From an uncultured Pelagibacteraceae bacterium (lineage in GTDB: Bacteria > Pseudomonadota > Alphaproteobacteria > Pelagibacterales > Pelagibacteraceae), in contig CACGHT010000005.1 in NCBI GenBank assembly GCA_902572925.1, forward strand, positions 1 to 52,291: 52,291 bases of DNA, read 5' to 3'. Positions 1 to 9,028 of this stretch are shown piece after piece (position 1 is the stretch's first letter; every line of letters starts with the position of its first letter). Both the position numbers and the translations under genes were made by a program. Under the pieces are notes generated by a model. The model had not been told where the DNA came from and made no database searches. It saw only the letters and a list, made by a program, of their open reading frames with translations.

Positions 1-51
1 ATTAATGAATCCTTAGACTAATTAAGTCCAATAAACCACCAAAATAATTGT

Positions 52-68
52 CACAACTTTAAGTTGTG
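52..68. promoter_or_regulatory. perfect dyad upstream of tauA, possible operator
   Basis: The sequence CACAACTT-T-AAGTTGTG is a perfect inverted repeat with 8-base arms around one central base, about 85 bases before the tauA start. No T-run follows directly, so it does not look like an intrinsic terminator. A transcription-factor operator for the sulfonate transporter is a reasonable guess, but no regulator gene is in the window. Confidence 0.35.
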
Positions 69-88
69 TAACTAGAATGAGCATTTTT

Positions 89-116
89 TTGTTTTACATC
101 TAGGTCAATTTAATCT
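89..116 (+). promoter_or_regulatory. possible sigma70 promoter for tauA
   Basis: TTGTTT (89-94), a 16-base spacer and TAATCT (111-116) form a weak sigma70-like promoter. It lies just downstream of the dyad at 52-68 and about 40 bases before the tauA start. In DNA this A+T-rich such matches are common, so support is limited. Confidence 0.25.
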
Positions 117-154
117 TAAAATTAGAACATATAAATAAACAAGGAAGAGGAAAA

Positions 155-1096
155 ATGAAAAAAATAATTAGTTTTATTCTTGGATGTTTTGTTGCTCTTA
201 ATCTTTCAATTTCAGTTGCTAACTCAGCAGCTAATGAAGTTAGAGTTGCATACTTCTTAGAGTGGCCAAGCCCAAATCTAGAGGACATGATGAAGAAAAA
301 CTTCGCCAAAGCTCTTGGGGTTCCTGTTAAGTGGACTAACTTTACTAATGGTGGTGCTATGACTGATGCTATGTTAGCAGGAGATATTGATATCTCTTAC
401 TCTCAAGGTTTAGTTCCATTCATTAATGCTGTTAAATCAAAAGCTCCTATCAAACTTGTAGATATAGCTATGGAATACGGTATGGGTGGTACAACATGTG
501 TAACATCTAATGCTTCAGGTATAACAAAAGCTAACGCTACAGAACTTGAAGGTAAAAAAGTTGCTGTTCCACTAGGTACAATGGCTGAATACGTTTTTGA
601 CGAAAGTATGAAAGTTGTTGGTGCAGACAGAAAAAAAATGGATATCATTCAAATGGATCCTGAAGAGGGTGCTGCTGCTTTAGTAAGCGGTGATGTTGTA
701 ATGGCATGTTTGTTTGGTGGTAACTCAATTAAAGCTGCGACTGCAGTTGGATCTAGATTACTTACAGTACAAGAAGCTAGAGACGCAGGCATCTTAGGTA
801 TTGATATCACTTCAGTGACTACTAAGTTTATGAAGGAAAATCCAGGTATGCTTAGAACTTTTATTGAAGTAACTCATGAGGCTAATGCGAGATATAGAGC
901 TGGTAAAAGTGATATGAACTCAATGTCAAAAGCTTCTGAAATGAAAGTTGCTGATATGAAAGAAACTTTAAGTGGCTTTAAATTTCTAACACCAGAGGAA
1001 ACTAAACAATCTATGGAGAGTGGAAATCTTGATGCATTCTTAAAAGGAATGGGAACACCAAGAGGAAACGTAGATACTAGTTTCTTACCTTTATAA
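155..1096 (+). CDS. tauA: taurine/sulfonate ABC transporter substrate-binding protein TauA
   Basis: Periplasmic binding protein that captures taurine or a related sulfonate and delivers it to TauBC. The 313-residue protein opens with a clear signal peptide (MKK, a hydrophobic stretch to about residue 20, likely cleavage near VANSA/ANE). The mature part follows the NitT/TauT family layout, starting with a VRVAYFLEWPSP strand. GGAMTDAMLAGDIDISYSQG and VAVPLGTMAEYVFDE are the typical ligand-cleft segments. A good ribosome binding site (GGAAGAGG) lies just before the ATG. It is the first gene of tauABC and is followed by a hairpin that may lower expression of the downstream genes. The exact sulfonate (taurine or 2,3-dihydroxypropane-1-sulfonate, DHPS) cannot be read from sequence. 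Confidence 0.9.
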   Translation: MKKIISFILGCFVALNLSISVANSAANEVRVAYFLEWPSPNLEDMMKKNFAKALGVPVKWTNFTNGGAMTDAMLAGDIDISYSQGLVPFINAVKSKAPIKLVDIAMEYGMGGTTCVTSNASGITKANATELEGKKVAVPLGTMAEYVFDESMKVVGADRKKMDIIQMDPEEGAAALVSGDVVMACLFGGNSIKAATAVGSRLLTVQEARDAGILGIDITSVTTKFMKENPGMLRTFIEVTHEANARYRAGKSDMNSMSKASEMKVADMKETLSGFKFLTPEETKQSMESGNLDAFLKGMGTPRGNVDTSFLPL

Positions 1097-1118
1097 TCTA
1101 AGGGTAATTTAAATTTTA

Positions 1119-1157
1119 ATAGGCGCCAATTGTAATAAATTGGTGCCTATTTTTTTA
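1119..1157 (+). terminator. intrinsic terminator or attenuator between tauA and tauB
   Basis: A 13-base-pair stem with one G-T wobble (1119-1131 with 1138-1150), a six-base loop and a T-run up to 1156 form a textbook Rho-independent terminator. It sits inside the transporter operon, so it probably acts as a partial terminator or 3' stabiliser. That would let the binding protein mRNA outnumber the ATPase and permease, as is common in ABC operons. Confidence 0.85.
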
Positions 1158-1184
1158 TTAAAAATTCAAATATAAAGTCTCTTT

Positions 1185-1982
1185 ATGAGTGATTTAGTTT
1201 CACAAAATCTAAACATGATTTTTAAAACTCCTAAAGGAGAAACTGTTCACGCATTAAAAGATTTAAACTTTACTCTCAAAAAAGGAGAGCTTCTTACTGT
1301 TCTTGGTCCGTCTGGTTGTGGAAAAACTACATTACTAAACATTACCGCAGGATTTATTAGACCAACTTCAGGAAGTATTACTCTAAACAGTAAAGAAATA
1401 GATGGACCAGGAGTTGAGCGAGGAATGGTTTTTCAACAAGGTGCTTTGTTCGAATGGCTTACAGTTGCCGAAAATGTGAACTTTGGATTAAGAATGAAAA
1501 AAGAAGATCCAGTTGAAACTCAGAAAAAAGTTGATGAATGGTTAGAGATTGTTGGATTAAAGGGTTTTGGTAATACTCCAACTTACCAATTATCTGGAGG
1601 AATGCAGCAAAGAGTTGCTCTTGCAAGATGTCTAATTAATAACCCAGATTTAATTTTAATGGATGAGCCATTAGGAGCTCTTGATGCTCTCACAAGAGAA
1701 AAAATGCAGTCCCTAGTTTTAAAAATTTGGAAAGAAACAGGCAAAACAATTATTCTGATTACTCATTCAGTCGAGGAAGCTTTGCTTCTTGGAGAAAGAC
1801 TATATGTAATGGCTCCAAGACCAGGGAGAATACATAAAGAATATAATCTGCCATTCGCTTCAATGGGACTAAAAGAAGATTTGAGAGAAATTAAAAAAAA
1901 TAAAGAGTTTTCTCAAAAACGAGAGGAAATCCTTGAAATGATCTGGAACATGGAAGAAGAAATTATGGGGAAAGATAATTAA
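1185..1982 (+). CDS. tauB: taurine ABC transporter ATP-binding protein TauB
   Basis: ATPase subunit that powers sulfonate import. All ABC motifs are present in the 265 residues: Walker A GPSGCGKTT near 41-49, signature LSGGMQQR at 136-143, Walker B LILMDEP at 156-162, and the switch histidine in LITH at 191-194. The phrase MVFQQGALFEWLTVAENV matches the Q-loop region of the TauB/SsuB/NrtD group. The stop codon abuts the ATG of the permease gene with no gap, so the two are translationally coupled. The gene follows the tauA hairpin by 28 bases. Confidence 0.9.
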   Translation: MSDLVSQNLNMIFKTPKGETVHALKDLNFTLKKGELLTVLGPSGCGKTTLLNITAGFIRPTSGSITLNSKEIDGPGVERGMVFQQGALFEWLTVAENVNFGLRMKKEDPVETQKKVDEWLEIVGLKGFGNTPTYQLSGGMQQRVALARCLINNPDLILMDEPLGALDALTREKMQSLVLKIWKETGKTIILITHSVEEALLLGERLYVMAPRPGRIHKEYNLPFASMGLKEDLREIKKNKEFSQKREEILEMIWNMEEEIMGKDN

Positions 1983-3908
1983 ATGTTAACTCAGATAATA
2001 ACTTTTATTATATTCTTTGCTGTAATCGGCTGTATTCTTTATGGAAGAAGATTAATAAGGACTGAAAAAGTAGATGCTGTATTTGGAAATCCAGAGAGAG
2101 CACTAGGGGGTACTCACTGGGTAATTGTTGGAAGTAGTTTTTTACTTTTAATTTGGCTCTATTATTCTTGGGATATTGCCAAAGGGTTTTATCCAAAATC
2201 TGCCAACGAACTATGTCAAGTTGCAAAAGTAAATGACTCTTTGCTTGGATTAAAATATCAATTTCCAATTGAAGAAAGAGAGTTCAAAAGTACTTCACAA
2301 ATCAAAAAAGAGAATAAAAATTTAAAATTAATTCAAAATGAGATTCAAAATTCTACAGAACTAAATAGCCAACAAAAAACGATACTGATTAGTTATATAA
2401 GTAAAACTAATCAACTTATCCCATTACTTACAAATGAAGATTTGTTAGAGATTGAGACTCAACAAAAAATAGATGATATCACTGGAAAAATTAATCTATT
2501 AACAGAAAATTTCCAAAAATCTGATTATCCATTTGAAACAGAACAAGAGCTTAATGAAAGACTGAAAGCGGTTGTTGAGGAAGGTGGTTGGGGTATAACT
2601 AAAGTAGATGCAGGTTCAGGTTCTATTGAAAATACGTTAGAAGTACCTTTAGTGCCTGCAACATATAGGGGTTTAAAGTTTCACACTGCTGCCCAAGAAT
2701 TAAATTTAATAAGTGATGAATTTTTTAAATTAAGAAATCATAACCCTCAATTTAAAAATAAGATTAAAGAGCTTAAAGAGGAAATTAAATCTTATAGAAA
2801 AAGTTTAAGTGATAGTGAGGAAGTGGCTTCAACATACGCAAAAAATATTGTAAAGATCGCTAGAAGAATAGAATTTGCAAGTATCTACCCTCCAAATGCA
2901 TTAGATAAGATGCAGGCAGCAATTGTAAAATTTGATAATGCTCAAAAAAAGGAACAAGGTGGATTGAGATTAATTGATATTTTCTTATTTCCTGCAGGTA
3001 CTATCGTTGCTAGTGGTCCAAGCTGTTCAGAACAGGGATCGGGTAGATGGTTACCTAAACCATCCGATACCTTCAATAAATTTATATTAATGTCAAAACC
3101 CAGTGTAGGTTATAAAGATATTCCTCTATTGTGGATACAAATGGTTGATGTGAGCAAAATGATTGGCTTTATTTTGCCAGACTGGATTGCAGATATTTTA
3201 CCAGGTGAGTACCCTGTTCATGGTAAAGATGGATTAGTAAAACAAAACTTTAAAGGAGGAGTTTTAAAAATTGTAACTGGTGATTTTAATTTGTTTAAAG
3301 TGCCTGTTCCTTACGGGCACATTTGGGATTCTTTTTTAAGAGTTTTTCTTGGTTTAGTTTTTGGAATATTAATTGGTGTACCACTTGGTCTATTTATGGG
3401 ATTGAATAGATTCGCAAAAGGTTTTTTTGATCCTTTGATCGAGCTTTATAGACCTGTTCCTCCTCTCGCGTGGGCTCCACTTATAATTTCGGTCTTAGGA
3501 ATTGATAATACTGGAAAAGTGTTTTTACTATTTATGGTTTCTTTATCTATAATGATTATTTCTGCAAGAGCAGGTGCATCAGGAACGCAATTATCAAAAA
3601 TCCATGCAGCTCACTCTTTAGGAGCATCTAAGAGACAAATATTAAGATATGTAATTTTTCCAAACTCATTACCAGAGATACTTACAGGTATAAGAGTGGC
3701 AGTAGGGATGTGTTGGGGAACTTTGGTTGCTGCAGAATTTTTAGCTGGCACTACTGGAATTGGTTTTGTTGAAAATGTGGCTAAAAAATATTTTCAGTAT
3801 GAGGTAATTTGGATAACAATTTTTATAATGGGAATGCTGGGATTATTATTTGATATCACTTTAAGGAAAATAATTGACAAAACTATACCTTGGCGGGGAA
3901 AAGGTTAA
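1983..3908 (+). CDS. tauC: taurine-type ABC transporter permease TauC with long N-terminal extension
   Basis: The C-terminal 200 or so residues (from about 440) are a standard TauC/SsuC-type permease: several membrane helices and a cytoplasmic EAA-like loop around AHSLGASKRQILRYVIFPNS, which docks to TauB. The whole protein is 641 residues, more than twice a usual 250-280-residue TauC. The extra part holds two predicted membrane helices (about 3-21 and 45-63) and a large charged, helix-rich region (about 100-300) that looks like coiled coil. A further non-permease segment follows (about 320-430, with CSEQGSGRWLPKPSDTF). By topology the insert probably faces the periplasm, perhaps contacting TauA; that is inference. 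The last gene of tauABC; the next gene is on the other strand. Confidence 0.85.
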   Translation: MLTQIITFIIFFAVIGCILYGRRLIRTEKVDAVFGNPERALGGTHWVIVGSSFLLLIWLYYSWDIAKGFYPKSANELCQVAKVNDSLLGLKYQFPIEEREFKSTSQIKKENKNLKLIQNEIQNSTELNSQQKTILISYISKTNQLIPLLTNEDLLEIETQQKIDDITGKINLLTENFQKSDYPFETEQELNERLKAVVEEGGWGITKVDAGSGSIENTLEVPLVPATYRGLKFHTAAQELNLISDEFFKLRNHNPQFKNKIKELKEEIKSYRKSLSDSEEVASTYAKNIVKIARRIEFASIYPPNALDKMQAAIVKFDNAQKKEQGGLRLIDIFLFPAGTIVASGPSCSEQGSGRWLPKPSDTFNKFILMSKPSVGYKDIPLLWIQMVDVSKMIGFILPDWIADILPGEYPVHGKDGLVKQNFKGGVLKIVTGDFNLFKVPVPYGHIWDSFLRVFLGLVFGILIGVPLGLFMGLNRFAKGFFDPLIELYRPVPPLAWAPLIISVLGIDNTGKVFLLFMVSLSIMIISARAGASGTQLSKIHAAHSLGASKRQILRYVIFPNSLPEILTGIRVAVGMCWGTLVAAEFLAGTTGIGFVENVAKKYFQYEVIWITIFIMGMLGLLFDITLRKIIDKTIPWRGKG

Positions 3909-3917
3909 TAAAATTAA

Positions 3918-4799
3918 TCAGTTTACCAGAAAATTATTTATATAATCAGTGAGTTTGATTTTTCCAAAGTATCTATAAACCTTGTTAGAAAGATTCATTT
4001 TTGTTAGAGCAGATGCATATCTCTCTCCAGGTCTTTTATTTAAGTATTTTATCTTTGATTTAAACATTTTTGCTACTTCGATTATTGAATAACTTTTTTT
4101 GCTTGAGATACTATAATGTCTAGATAAATTTTTTTTCCAAGCAATATAGCAAACTCTGACAGTATCATCTATATGAGTAAATCTTCTTGTTTGTGTACCC
4201 GGTTTTACAACTGGTAATGGTTTTTTGTTTTTATAAGCCTCCTCAAAAATTCCTATAACCGTAGACATTTTTCCTTTAGAAATTTGTTTTGGTCCATAAA
4301 CGTTGTAAAAATATATTACTTCAAATTCAAAATTAAACCATTTCTTAAGATTTTCTAATAATTCTAAATTTTTAGCTTTTGTAAAAGCATATGGTGAAAG
4401 ATTTTTATCTTTTCCTTTATTACCCAACGATGCAGACGTAGCTGAGTAAATCAATTTTATTTTATTTTTTAAACAAAAGTTAAAAATAGAATTAGTTCCG
4501 ATTGTGTTAGATTCAATACACTCATTCATATTTATAAAACTTTGATAAATCCTCGCAAATTCACCAAAGTGAAAAACAGCTTTTATCTTTTTTGGATTCT
4601 TTATTAATTTAAAAATATCTCTCGTATTTGCTTTTATATACTTTACTCTTTTATTTTTATTGTGATTTTTTTTTAAACCTGAAGAATAATTATCTATACT
4701 TATTATATTTAATTTTGTTTTTTTTAATAAATAACTTATCAAATTTGAGCCAACAAAACCTGCCCCACCTGTAACGATAATCGTATTTTTATTTAACAT
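3918..4799 (-). CDS. NAD-dependent epimerase/dehydratase (SDR, GalE-like)
   Basis: Extended short-chain dehydrogenase acting on a nucleotide sugar. The Rossmann glycine motif GGAGFVG lies at about residues 11-17, followed by the acidic IDNYSSG strand end that binds NAD ribose. The catalytic YAFTK (YxxxK) is in the usual place after SATSASLG. The length of 293 residues is slightly short for the UDP-glucose 4-epimerase group. It probably interconverts or oxidises a sugar for the adjacent polysaccharide genes; the substrate cannot be assigned. It opens the glycan block next to tauC (convergent, 9 bases apart) and sits 49 bases downstream of the GT17 gene on the same strand. Confidence 0.8.
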   Translation of the reverse strand: MLNKNTIIVTGGAGFVGSNLISYLLKKTKLNIISIDNYSSGLKKNHNKNKRVKYIKANTRDIFKLIKNPKKIKAVFHFGEFARIYQSFINMNECIESNTIGTNSIFNFCLKNKIKLIYSATSASLGNKGKDKNLSPYAFTKAKNLELLENLKKWFNFEFEVIYFYNVYGPKQISKGKMSTVIGIFEEAYKNKKPLPVVKPGTQTRRFTHIDDTVRVCYIAWKKNLSRHYSISSKKSYSIIEVAKMFKSKIKYLNKRPGERYASALTKMNLSNKVYRYFGKIKLTDYINNFLVN

Positions 4800-4848
4800 T
4801 AATTTCTTATAGTTTTTAATATTAATTTATCAAGCAATAAAGGCTAAT

Positions 4849-5733
4849 TTAATCTATCCAAGATTTATATCTATCTAGGTTATCTTGAATATAATTTGGC
4901 AAAATATTCAAATTTGTTTTTGTTAACTCAAATCTATTATTTTGTTTTTTTTCATTTGTTGATTTAGTATCAGTTAAATGATCATAGTTTATAAATTTAT
5001 TTTTAACCTTATATTCAATATCTTTTAAATTATCTTTTTTTAATTCAAATTCTGAGTGCATCTCATCATTTAGATATTTTCTTAATAATTCTTTAGGTGT
5101 TTTTAAATTAGTAAAATGCCAGCCTCCATTATCAATAATTTTTACATTCTTATATTTCATTTCAGAAAACAAAGTATCTAGTCTAAAAATATTATATTTC
5201 TTATTTTTGATATTTCTTAGCCAAGTTATACTTTTAAGGTTTTTAAATTTACATGCTTTAGTTCCAAACCAGTCAATTTTAGGATATGAAAGATTGAATT
5301 TATAATAAAATAACTTTTGTTTAAAAATAATAATCTCCTCTTTATTATTTTTGAAATCAAATTTTGACAAATTCGGAATTTCATCATTATCACTATACAT
5401 AATAATGTCATCTCCATCTGCTTCTTTTAAACTATGAATAATATAATCTCTTTGAGAATTTATACGTTTAATACTATTAGATCTTGCAATTCTTGGATCA
5501 GAGTTTTTATTATTTTCTAAATTTTCTGGTTCATTTTCCATTATAAGATGGACAATTTTATTTTTAAATTTTGGAAAATTATTCTTATCAAAATTTATCT
5601 TTTTTTTGGAACCACTATGTGAAAAACTTGCTTCACATACAATGAATTTATCAACATATTGATTTAATATGTTAAACCTTATTTCCATCATCATATCCTC
5701 TTCAAAATATGTGGTACAATCAAATATTTTCAT
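4849..5733 (-). CDS. glycosyltransferase family 17 protein
   Basis: The protein begins with IFDCTTYFEEDMMMEIRFN and continues with VDKFIVCEASFSHSG, the signature of family GT17 (the group named for eukaryotic N-glycan bisecting GlcNAc transferase). A DxD-like metal or nucleotide site is visible as SDNDEIP at about 114-120. The length of 294 residues is normal for bacterial members. It probably adds a sugar during surface glycan assembly; donor and acceptor are unknown. It diverges from the radical-SAM gene across a 72-base A+T-rich gap and likely shares a transcript with the downstream epimerase gene. Confidence 0.8.
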   Translation of the reverse strand: MKIFDCTTYFEEDMMMEIRFNILNQYVDKFIVCEASFSHSGSKKKINFDKNNFPKFKNKIVHLIMENEPENLENNKNSDPRIARSNSIKRINSQRDYIIHSLKEADGDDIIMYSDNDEIPNLSKFDFKNNKEEIIIFKQKLFYYKFNLSYPKIDWFGTKACKFKNLKSITWLRNIKNKKYNIFRLDTLFSEMKYKNVKIIDNGGWHFTNLKTPKELLRKYLNDEMHSEFELKKDNLKDIEYKVKNKFINYDHLTDTKSTNEKKQNNRFELTKTNLNILPNYIQDNLDRYKSWID

Positions 5734-5805
5734 ATTTTTATTTATAAATAATTGCTTTTATAAATTGTTAGATTAATAAGTTAAAATACTTTAATATTTA
5801 TAAAT

Positions 5806-7158
5806 ATGGGCATATTTTTTAGTAATCCGCCATGGTGGGAAGGTAAAGAAAGTAGAGGTTTTCTTAGAAAAAAAAGGTGGAGGAGAGGTGTTAGAGCGGG
5901 CTCAAGGTGGCCATTTACATATTTAGGTAGATGTACTCCTGATAACTCAAGGGCACACGATTATATACCCTACCCTTTTTTTCTTGGTTACGCTACTACA
6001 TACGTCTCAGAAAAAATTGGAAGTAATAAGGTCTTTTTTAGAGATAGTATAGCTCTATCAGAATCATATGAAAGTTTTTATAAATATCTAGACGAAATAA
6101 AAAATAAAATTGAATATTTTTTAATTGAAAGCGCAACTCCTTCTTGGGATCATGACTATAAACTCATTAAAGAAGTAAAGAAAAAACATCCGCATTTAAA
6201 GATAATTGTGTCAGGACCAATTTCAACTTCAGGCCAAAAATGGGATAGTAATATTATTTATGCTGTACTTAAAGGCGAGTATGAAAAAAATATTATGAAA
6301 GTTTTGAACGGCAAAGATGGGGTTTTTAACCATGATCTTTTAACAAAAGAAGAAATGAATGAAGCTCCCTTGCCCTATTATGATAAATACATTTATGACA
6401 AATATTTTGATGGAAATCCAATACCAATGAATAAACTATTTCCTCAAGCACATATTTGGAGTAGCAGAGGTTGTCCTTTCAAATGTATTTTTTGTGTTTG
6501 GCCTGCAGCAATGACAGGTAATGATCCTCACGGAGATGGTAAAAGAGCTGTAAGGCAATACACTCCCGAGTACATAGATAATTTAGTTAAAGAATTAACC
6601 GGGAGATACAAATTTAAAGCAATATATTTTGATGATGATACTTTTAATATAGGAAATAGACACACTGAAAAAATGTCAGAAGTAATGTCTAAGTTTAAAA
6701 TTCCTTGGTTTGCAATGTGTAGAGCAGATACTTCAAAAAAAGAAACATGGAAAACAATGTCTGATAGTGGTTGCCAAGGTGTAAAGCTTGGTGTTGAGTC
6801 TGGAAGTCAAGTCGTAGTCGATAAAATTGTAAATAAACATTTAGATTTAAAATATGTGCAAGAAGTAGTTTCTTATATAAGATCTTTAGATATGTCAGTA
6901 CATGGAACATTTACTTATGGTTTACCAGGTGAAACCAAAAATGATATGATTAAAACCAAAAGATTTATAAAAGAAACTAATTTCAGTACAGTTCAAGAAT
7001 CAGGTACAGCAGAAATAGAAGGAACGCCATTACATGCTCTCATCAATGAAGAAAAGCTTACAACTTATCCTGGAGCCATTGCTGATGAAAATTATGATAG
7101 ACAAAAAGATGGTGGTAAAAAATGGCAGAGCTTGGTTAAAGAATTACAGAATAATTAA
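5806..7158 (+). CDS. radical SAM protein with B12-binding-like N-terminal region
   Basis: The 4Fe-4S/SAM-binding motif CxxxCxxC is at C223, C227 and C230 (RGCPFKCIFC). Residues from about 50 to 170 resemble the cobalamin-binding Rossmann domain seen in class B radical SAM enzymes, but I see no clear DxHxxG lower-ligand motif, so cobalamin may be bound base-off or not at all. The downstream FDDDTFNIG and KLGVESGSQ segments are typical of this superfamily. Such proteins occur in polysaccharide clusters and may methylate or rearrange a sugar; the reaction is unknown. It starts a plus-strand run and is followed after 2 bases by a GT2 gene. Confidence 0.8.
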   Translation: MGIFFSNPPWWEGKESRGFLRKKRWRRGVRAGSRWPFTYLGRCTPDNSRAHDYIPYPFFLGYATTYVSEKIGSNKVFFRDSIALSESYESFYKYLDEIKNKIEYFLIESATPSWDHDYKLIKEVKKKHPHLKIIVSGPISTSGQKWDSNIIYAVLKGEYEKNIMKVLNGKDGVFNHDLLTKEEMNEAPLPYYDKYIYDKYFDGNPIPMNKLFPQAHIWSSRGCPFKCIFCVWPAAMTGNDPHGDGKRAVRQYTPEYIDNLVKELTGRYKFKAIYFDDDTFNIGNRHTEKMSEVMSKFKIPWFAMCRADTSKKETWKTMSDSGCQGVKLGVESGSQVVVDKIVNKHLDLKYVQEVVSYIRSLDMSVHGTFTYGLPGETKNDMIKTKRFIKETNFSTVQESGTAEIEGTPLHALINEEKLTTYPGAIADENYDRQKDGGKKWQSLVKELQNN

Positions 7159-7160
7159 GT

Positions 7161-8009
7161 TTGAAAAAAAATATTTCATTTTATATACCTGCATATAATG
7201 CTGAAAAGACTATTAAAAAGTCGATTATATCAATTCAAAATCAATCAATAACACCTGATGAAATTATTCTTATAGATGATTGTTCAAAAGATAAGACAGT
7301 TGAAATAGCAAGGTCAGAATTTCCAAATATTAAAATTTTCATTAATAAAGAAAATATGGGTTTAGGATATAATCGAAATTCAGCTATAGACAGATCTAGG
7401 AATGATATTATAGCCGCCATAGATGCTGATGTTATTTTAGATAAATATTGGCTAGAAAACTTAATACCTGAAATTGAGAAAAAAAATATATTAATGTGTG
7501 GTGGAAGAATGGATGAACAACTAATTGAAAATAAGATAAATTTGTGGCGAGCAAAATATTACAGTCAAAACTGGGGTAACAAGTTAGTTTTGAATCCTCC
7601 ATTTTTATTTGGTTGTAACACTTTATTAAAAAAATCTGCTTGGAAAAAAGTGAATGGTTACGATGAAAAATTAAAAACTAACGGGGAAGATATTGATTTT
7701 ATTCATAAAATAAAAACAGGAACTGATGGTCAAATAATATATCAACCAAGTGCAAAATGCTATCATTTACAAGACGACAGTATTGAAACTTTATCAAAAA
7801 GAGTATGGAGATATCACTCTTTTGCATATAAAATTAAAGAACCATCCATCAAAAAATTTTTTAAATTATCAATCAAACAGTCAAAGTTTTTTTTTCAGAG
7901 ATTTTTTAAAAGTTTAATGGAACTTGATTTAAGTGGTATTTATATTTCTTTTAAAGTACTTATAAATTTTATTAAACTTGAATATATCTTTTTAAATAAA
8001 AAAAAATGA
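7161..8009 (+). CDS. glycosyltransferase family 2 protein
   Basis: GT-A fold transferase: FYIPAYNAEKTIKKSI at the N-terminus, the nucleotide-binding IDDCSKD near 38-44, and the metal-binding DAD at 88-90. Later come GCNTLLKKSAW and GEDIDF, the usual acceptor-side and catalytic-base region of GT2. The length of 282 residues is normal and there is no membrane segment. The start is TTG at 7161, placed 2 bases after the radical-SAM stop. An ATG start would remove the first strand, so TTG is preferred. The 3' end overlaps the next gene by 4 bases. Confidence 0.85.
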   Translation: MKKNISFYIPAYNAEKTIKKSIISIQNQSITPDEIILIDDCSKDKTVEIARSEFPNIKIFINKENMGLGYNRNSAIDRSRNDIIAAIDADVILDKYWLENLIPEIEKKNILMCGGRMDEQLIENKINLWRAKYYSQNWGNKLVLNPPFLFGCNTLLKKSAWKKVNGYDEKLKTNGEDIDFIHKIKTGTDGQIIYQPSAKCYHLQDDSIETLSKRVWRYHSFAYKIKEPSIKKFFKLSIKQSKFFFQRFFKSLMELDLSGIYISFKVLINFIKLEYIFLNKKK

Positions 8010-9028
8010 AAGTTCTAATAACAGGTGGCTGTGGTTTTGTAGGTACAAACTTAGCCATGTTTCTACATTCAAAAGGGCTTAAGATAGATTGTCTTGATAA
8101 TCTCTCAAGAAAGGGATCAATTTACAATCTTAATCTATTAAAAGGAAAAAGAATTAAGAATTTTAAGGTTGATATATCAAATTATAATAAAATTCAAAAA
8201 TTACCCAGATATGATCTTATTATAGATTGCTGTGCAGAGGCAGCAGTAGAGATCTCAAAGAAAGATATCGATAAAGTTATAAATACCAATTTTTTAGGAA
8301 CTTTAAATATTCTAAAAAAAGCCAAAAAAGACAAATCGAAAATAATATTTATTTCAAGTAGCAGAGTTTATCCAATTAGAGAAATTAATAATCTTATTAA
8401 AAAAAAGATTATTAAATCAAAAATTAAGATAAGTAAAACTTTTGGAGAAAAAGATACCATCATGGGACCAAAAACGATTTATGGGTTAACTAAATTATCT
8501 TCAGAAATGCTTATAGAGGAATTTTCTTATGCTTTTGATCTAAAGTTTATCATCAATAGATGTGGAGTAATTTCTGGCCCTTTGCAATTTGGTAAGCAAG
8601 ACCAAGGTTTTGTAAGTTTATGGATATGGGGACATATAAATAAAAATAAGATGAAATATATTGGATATGGAGGGTTAGGAAATCAAGTAAGAGACGTTTT
8701 GCATATTTATGACTTATGTGATCTGGTTTTTTTACAAATAAAAAGGTTTGGGAAAATAAATAACAAAATTTTTACTGTTGGTGGATCAAAAAAAAGTTAT
8801 GTATCTTTAGTACAACTTACAAAAATTTGTGAAAAAATAACTAAAAATAAAATAAAATTTAATAAAGTTAAAAAAACATCAATTTACGATATTCCTTATT
8901 TCATCACTAACAATAATTTAGTAACAAAAAATTATGGATGGAAACCAAAAAGAAACATATTAAAAGTTGTGATGGATACATTTTTATGGTTAAAAAACAA
9001 CAAATCAATAATTAAAAAATATTTTTAA
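8006..9028 (+). CDS. NAD-dependent epimerase, CDP-paratose 2-epimerase-like
   Basis: Extended SDR of 340 residues. The glycine motif GGCGFVG (G7, G10, G13) is followed by CLDNLSRKGS and then LIIDCCAEAAVE, a wording I associate with CDP-paratose/tyvelose 2-epimerase relatives. The catalytic YGLTK motif is intact. It overlaps the GT2 gene upstream by 4 bases and the next, related SDR gene by one base, so the two SDRs are translated together and may act in sequence on the same nucleotide sugar. The precise substrate is inferred only from similarity. Confidence 0.75.
   Translation: MKVLITGGCGFVGTNLAMFLHSKGLKIDCLDNLSRKGSIYNLNLLKGKRIKNFKVDISNYNKIQKLPRYDLIIDCCAEAAVEISKKDIDKVINTNFLGTLNILKKAKKDKSKIIFISSSRVYPIREINNLIKKKIIKSKIKISKTFGEKDTIMGPKTIYGLTKLSSEMLIEEFSYAFDLKFIINRCGVISGPLQFGKQDQGFVSLWIWGHINKNKMKYIGYGGLGNQVRDVLHIYDLCDLVFLQIKRFGKINNKIFTVGGSKKSYVSLVQLTKICEKITKNKIKFNKVKKTSIYDIPYFITNNNLVTKNYGWKPKRNILKVVMDTFLWLKNNKSIIKKYF

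Noticed and set aside
5226-5417. Second frame inside the GT17 gene
   Set aside because: A chance frame in A+T-rich DNA; the GT17 frame has clear family motifs.
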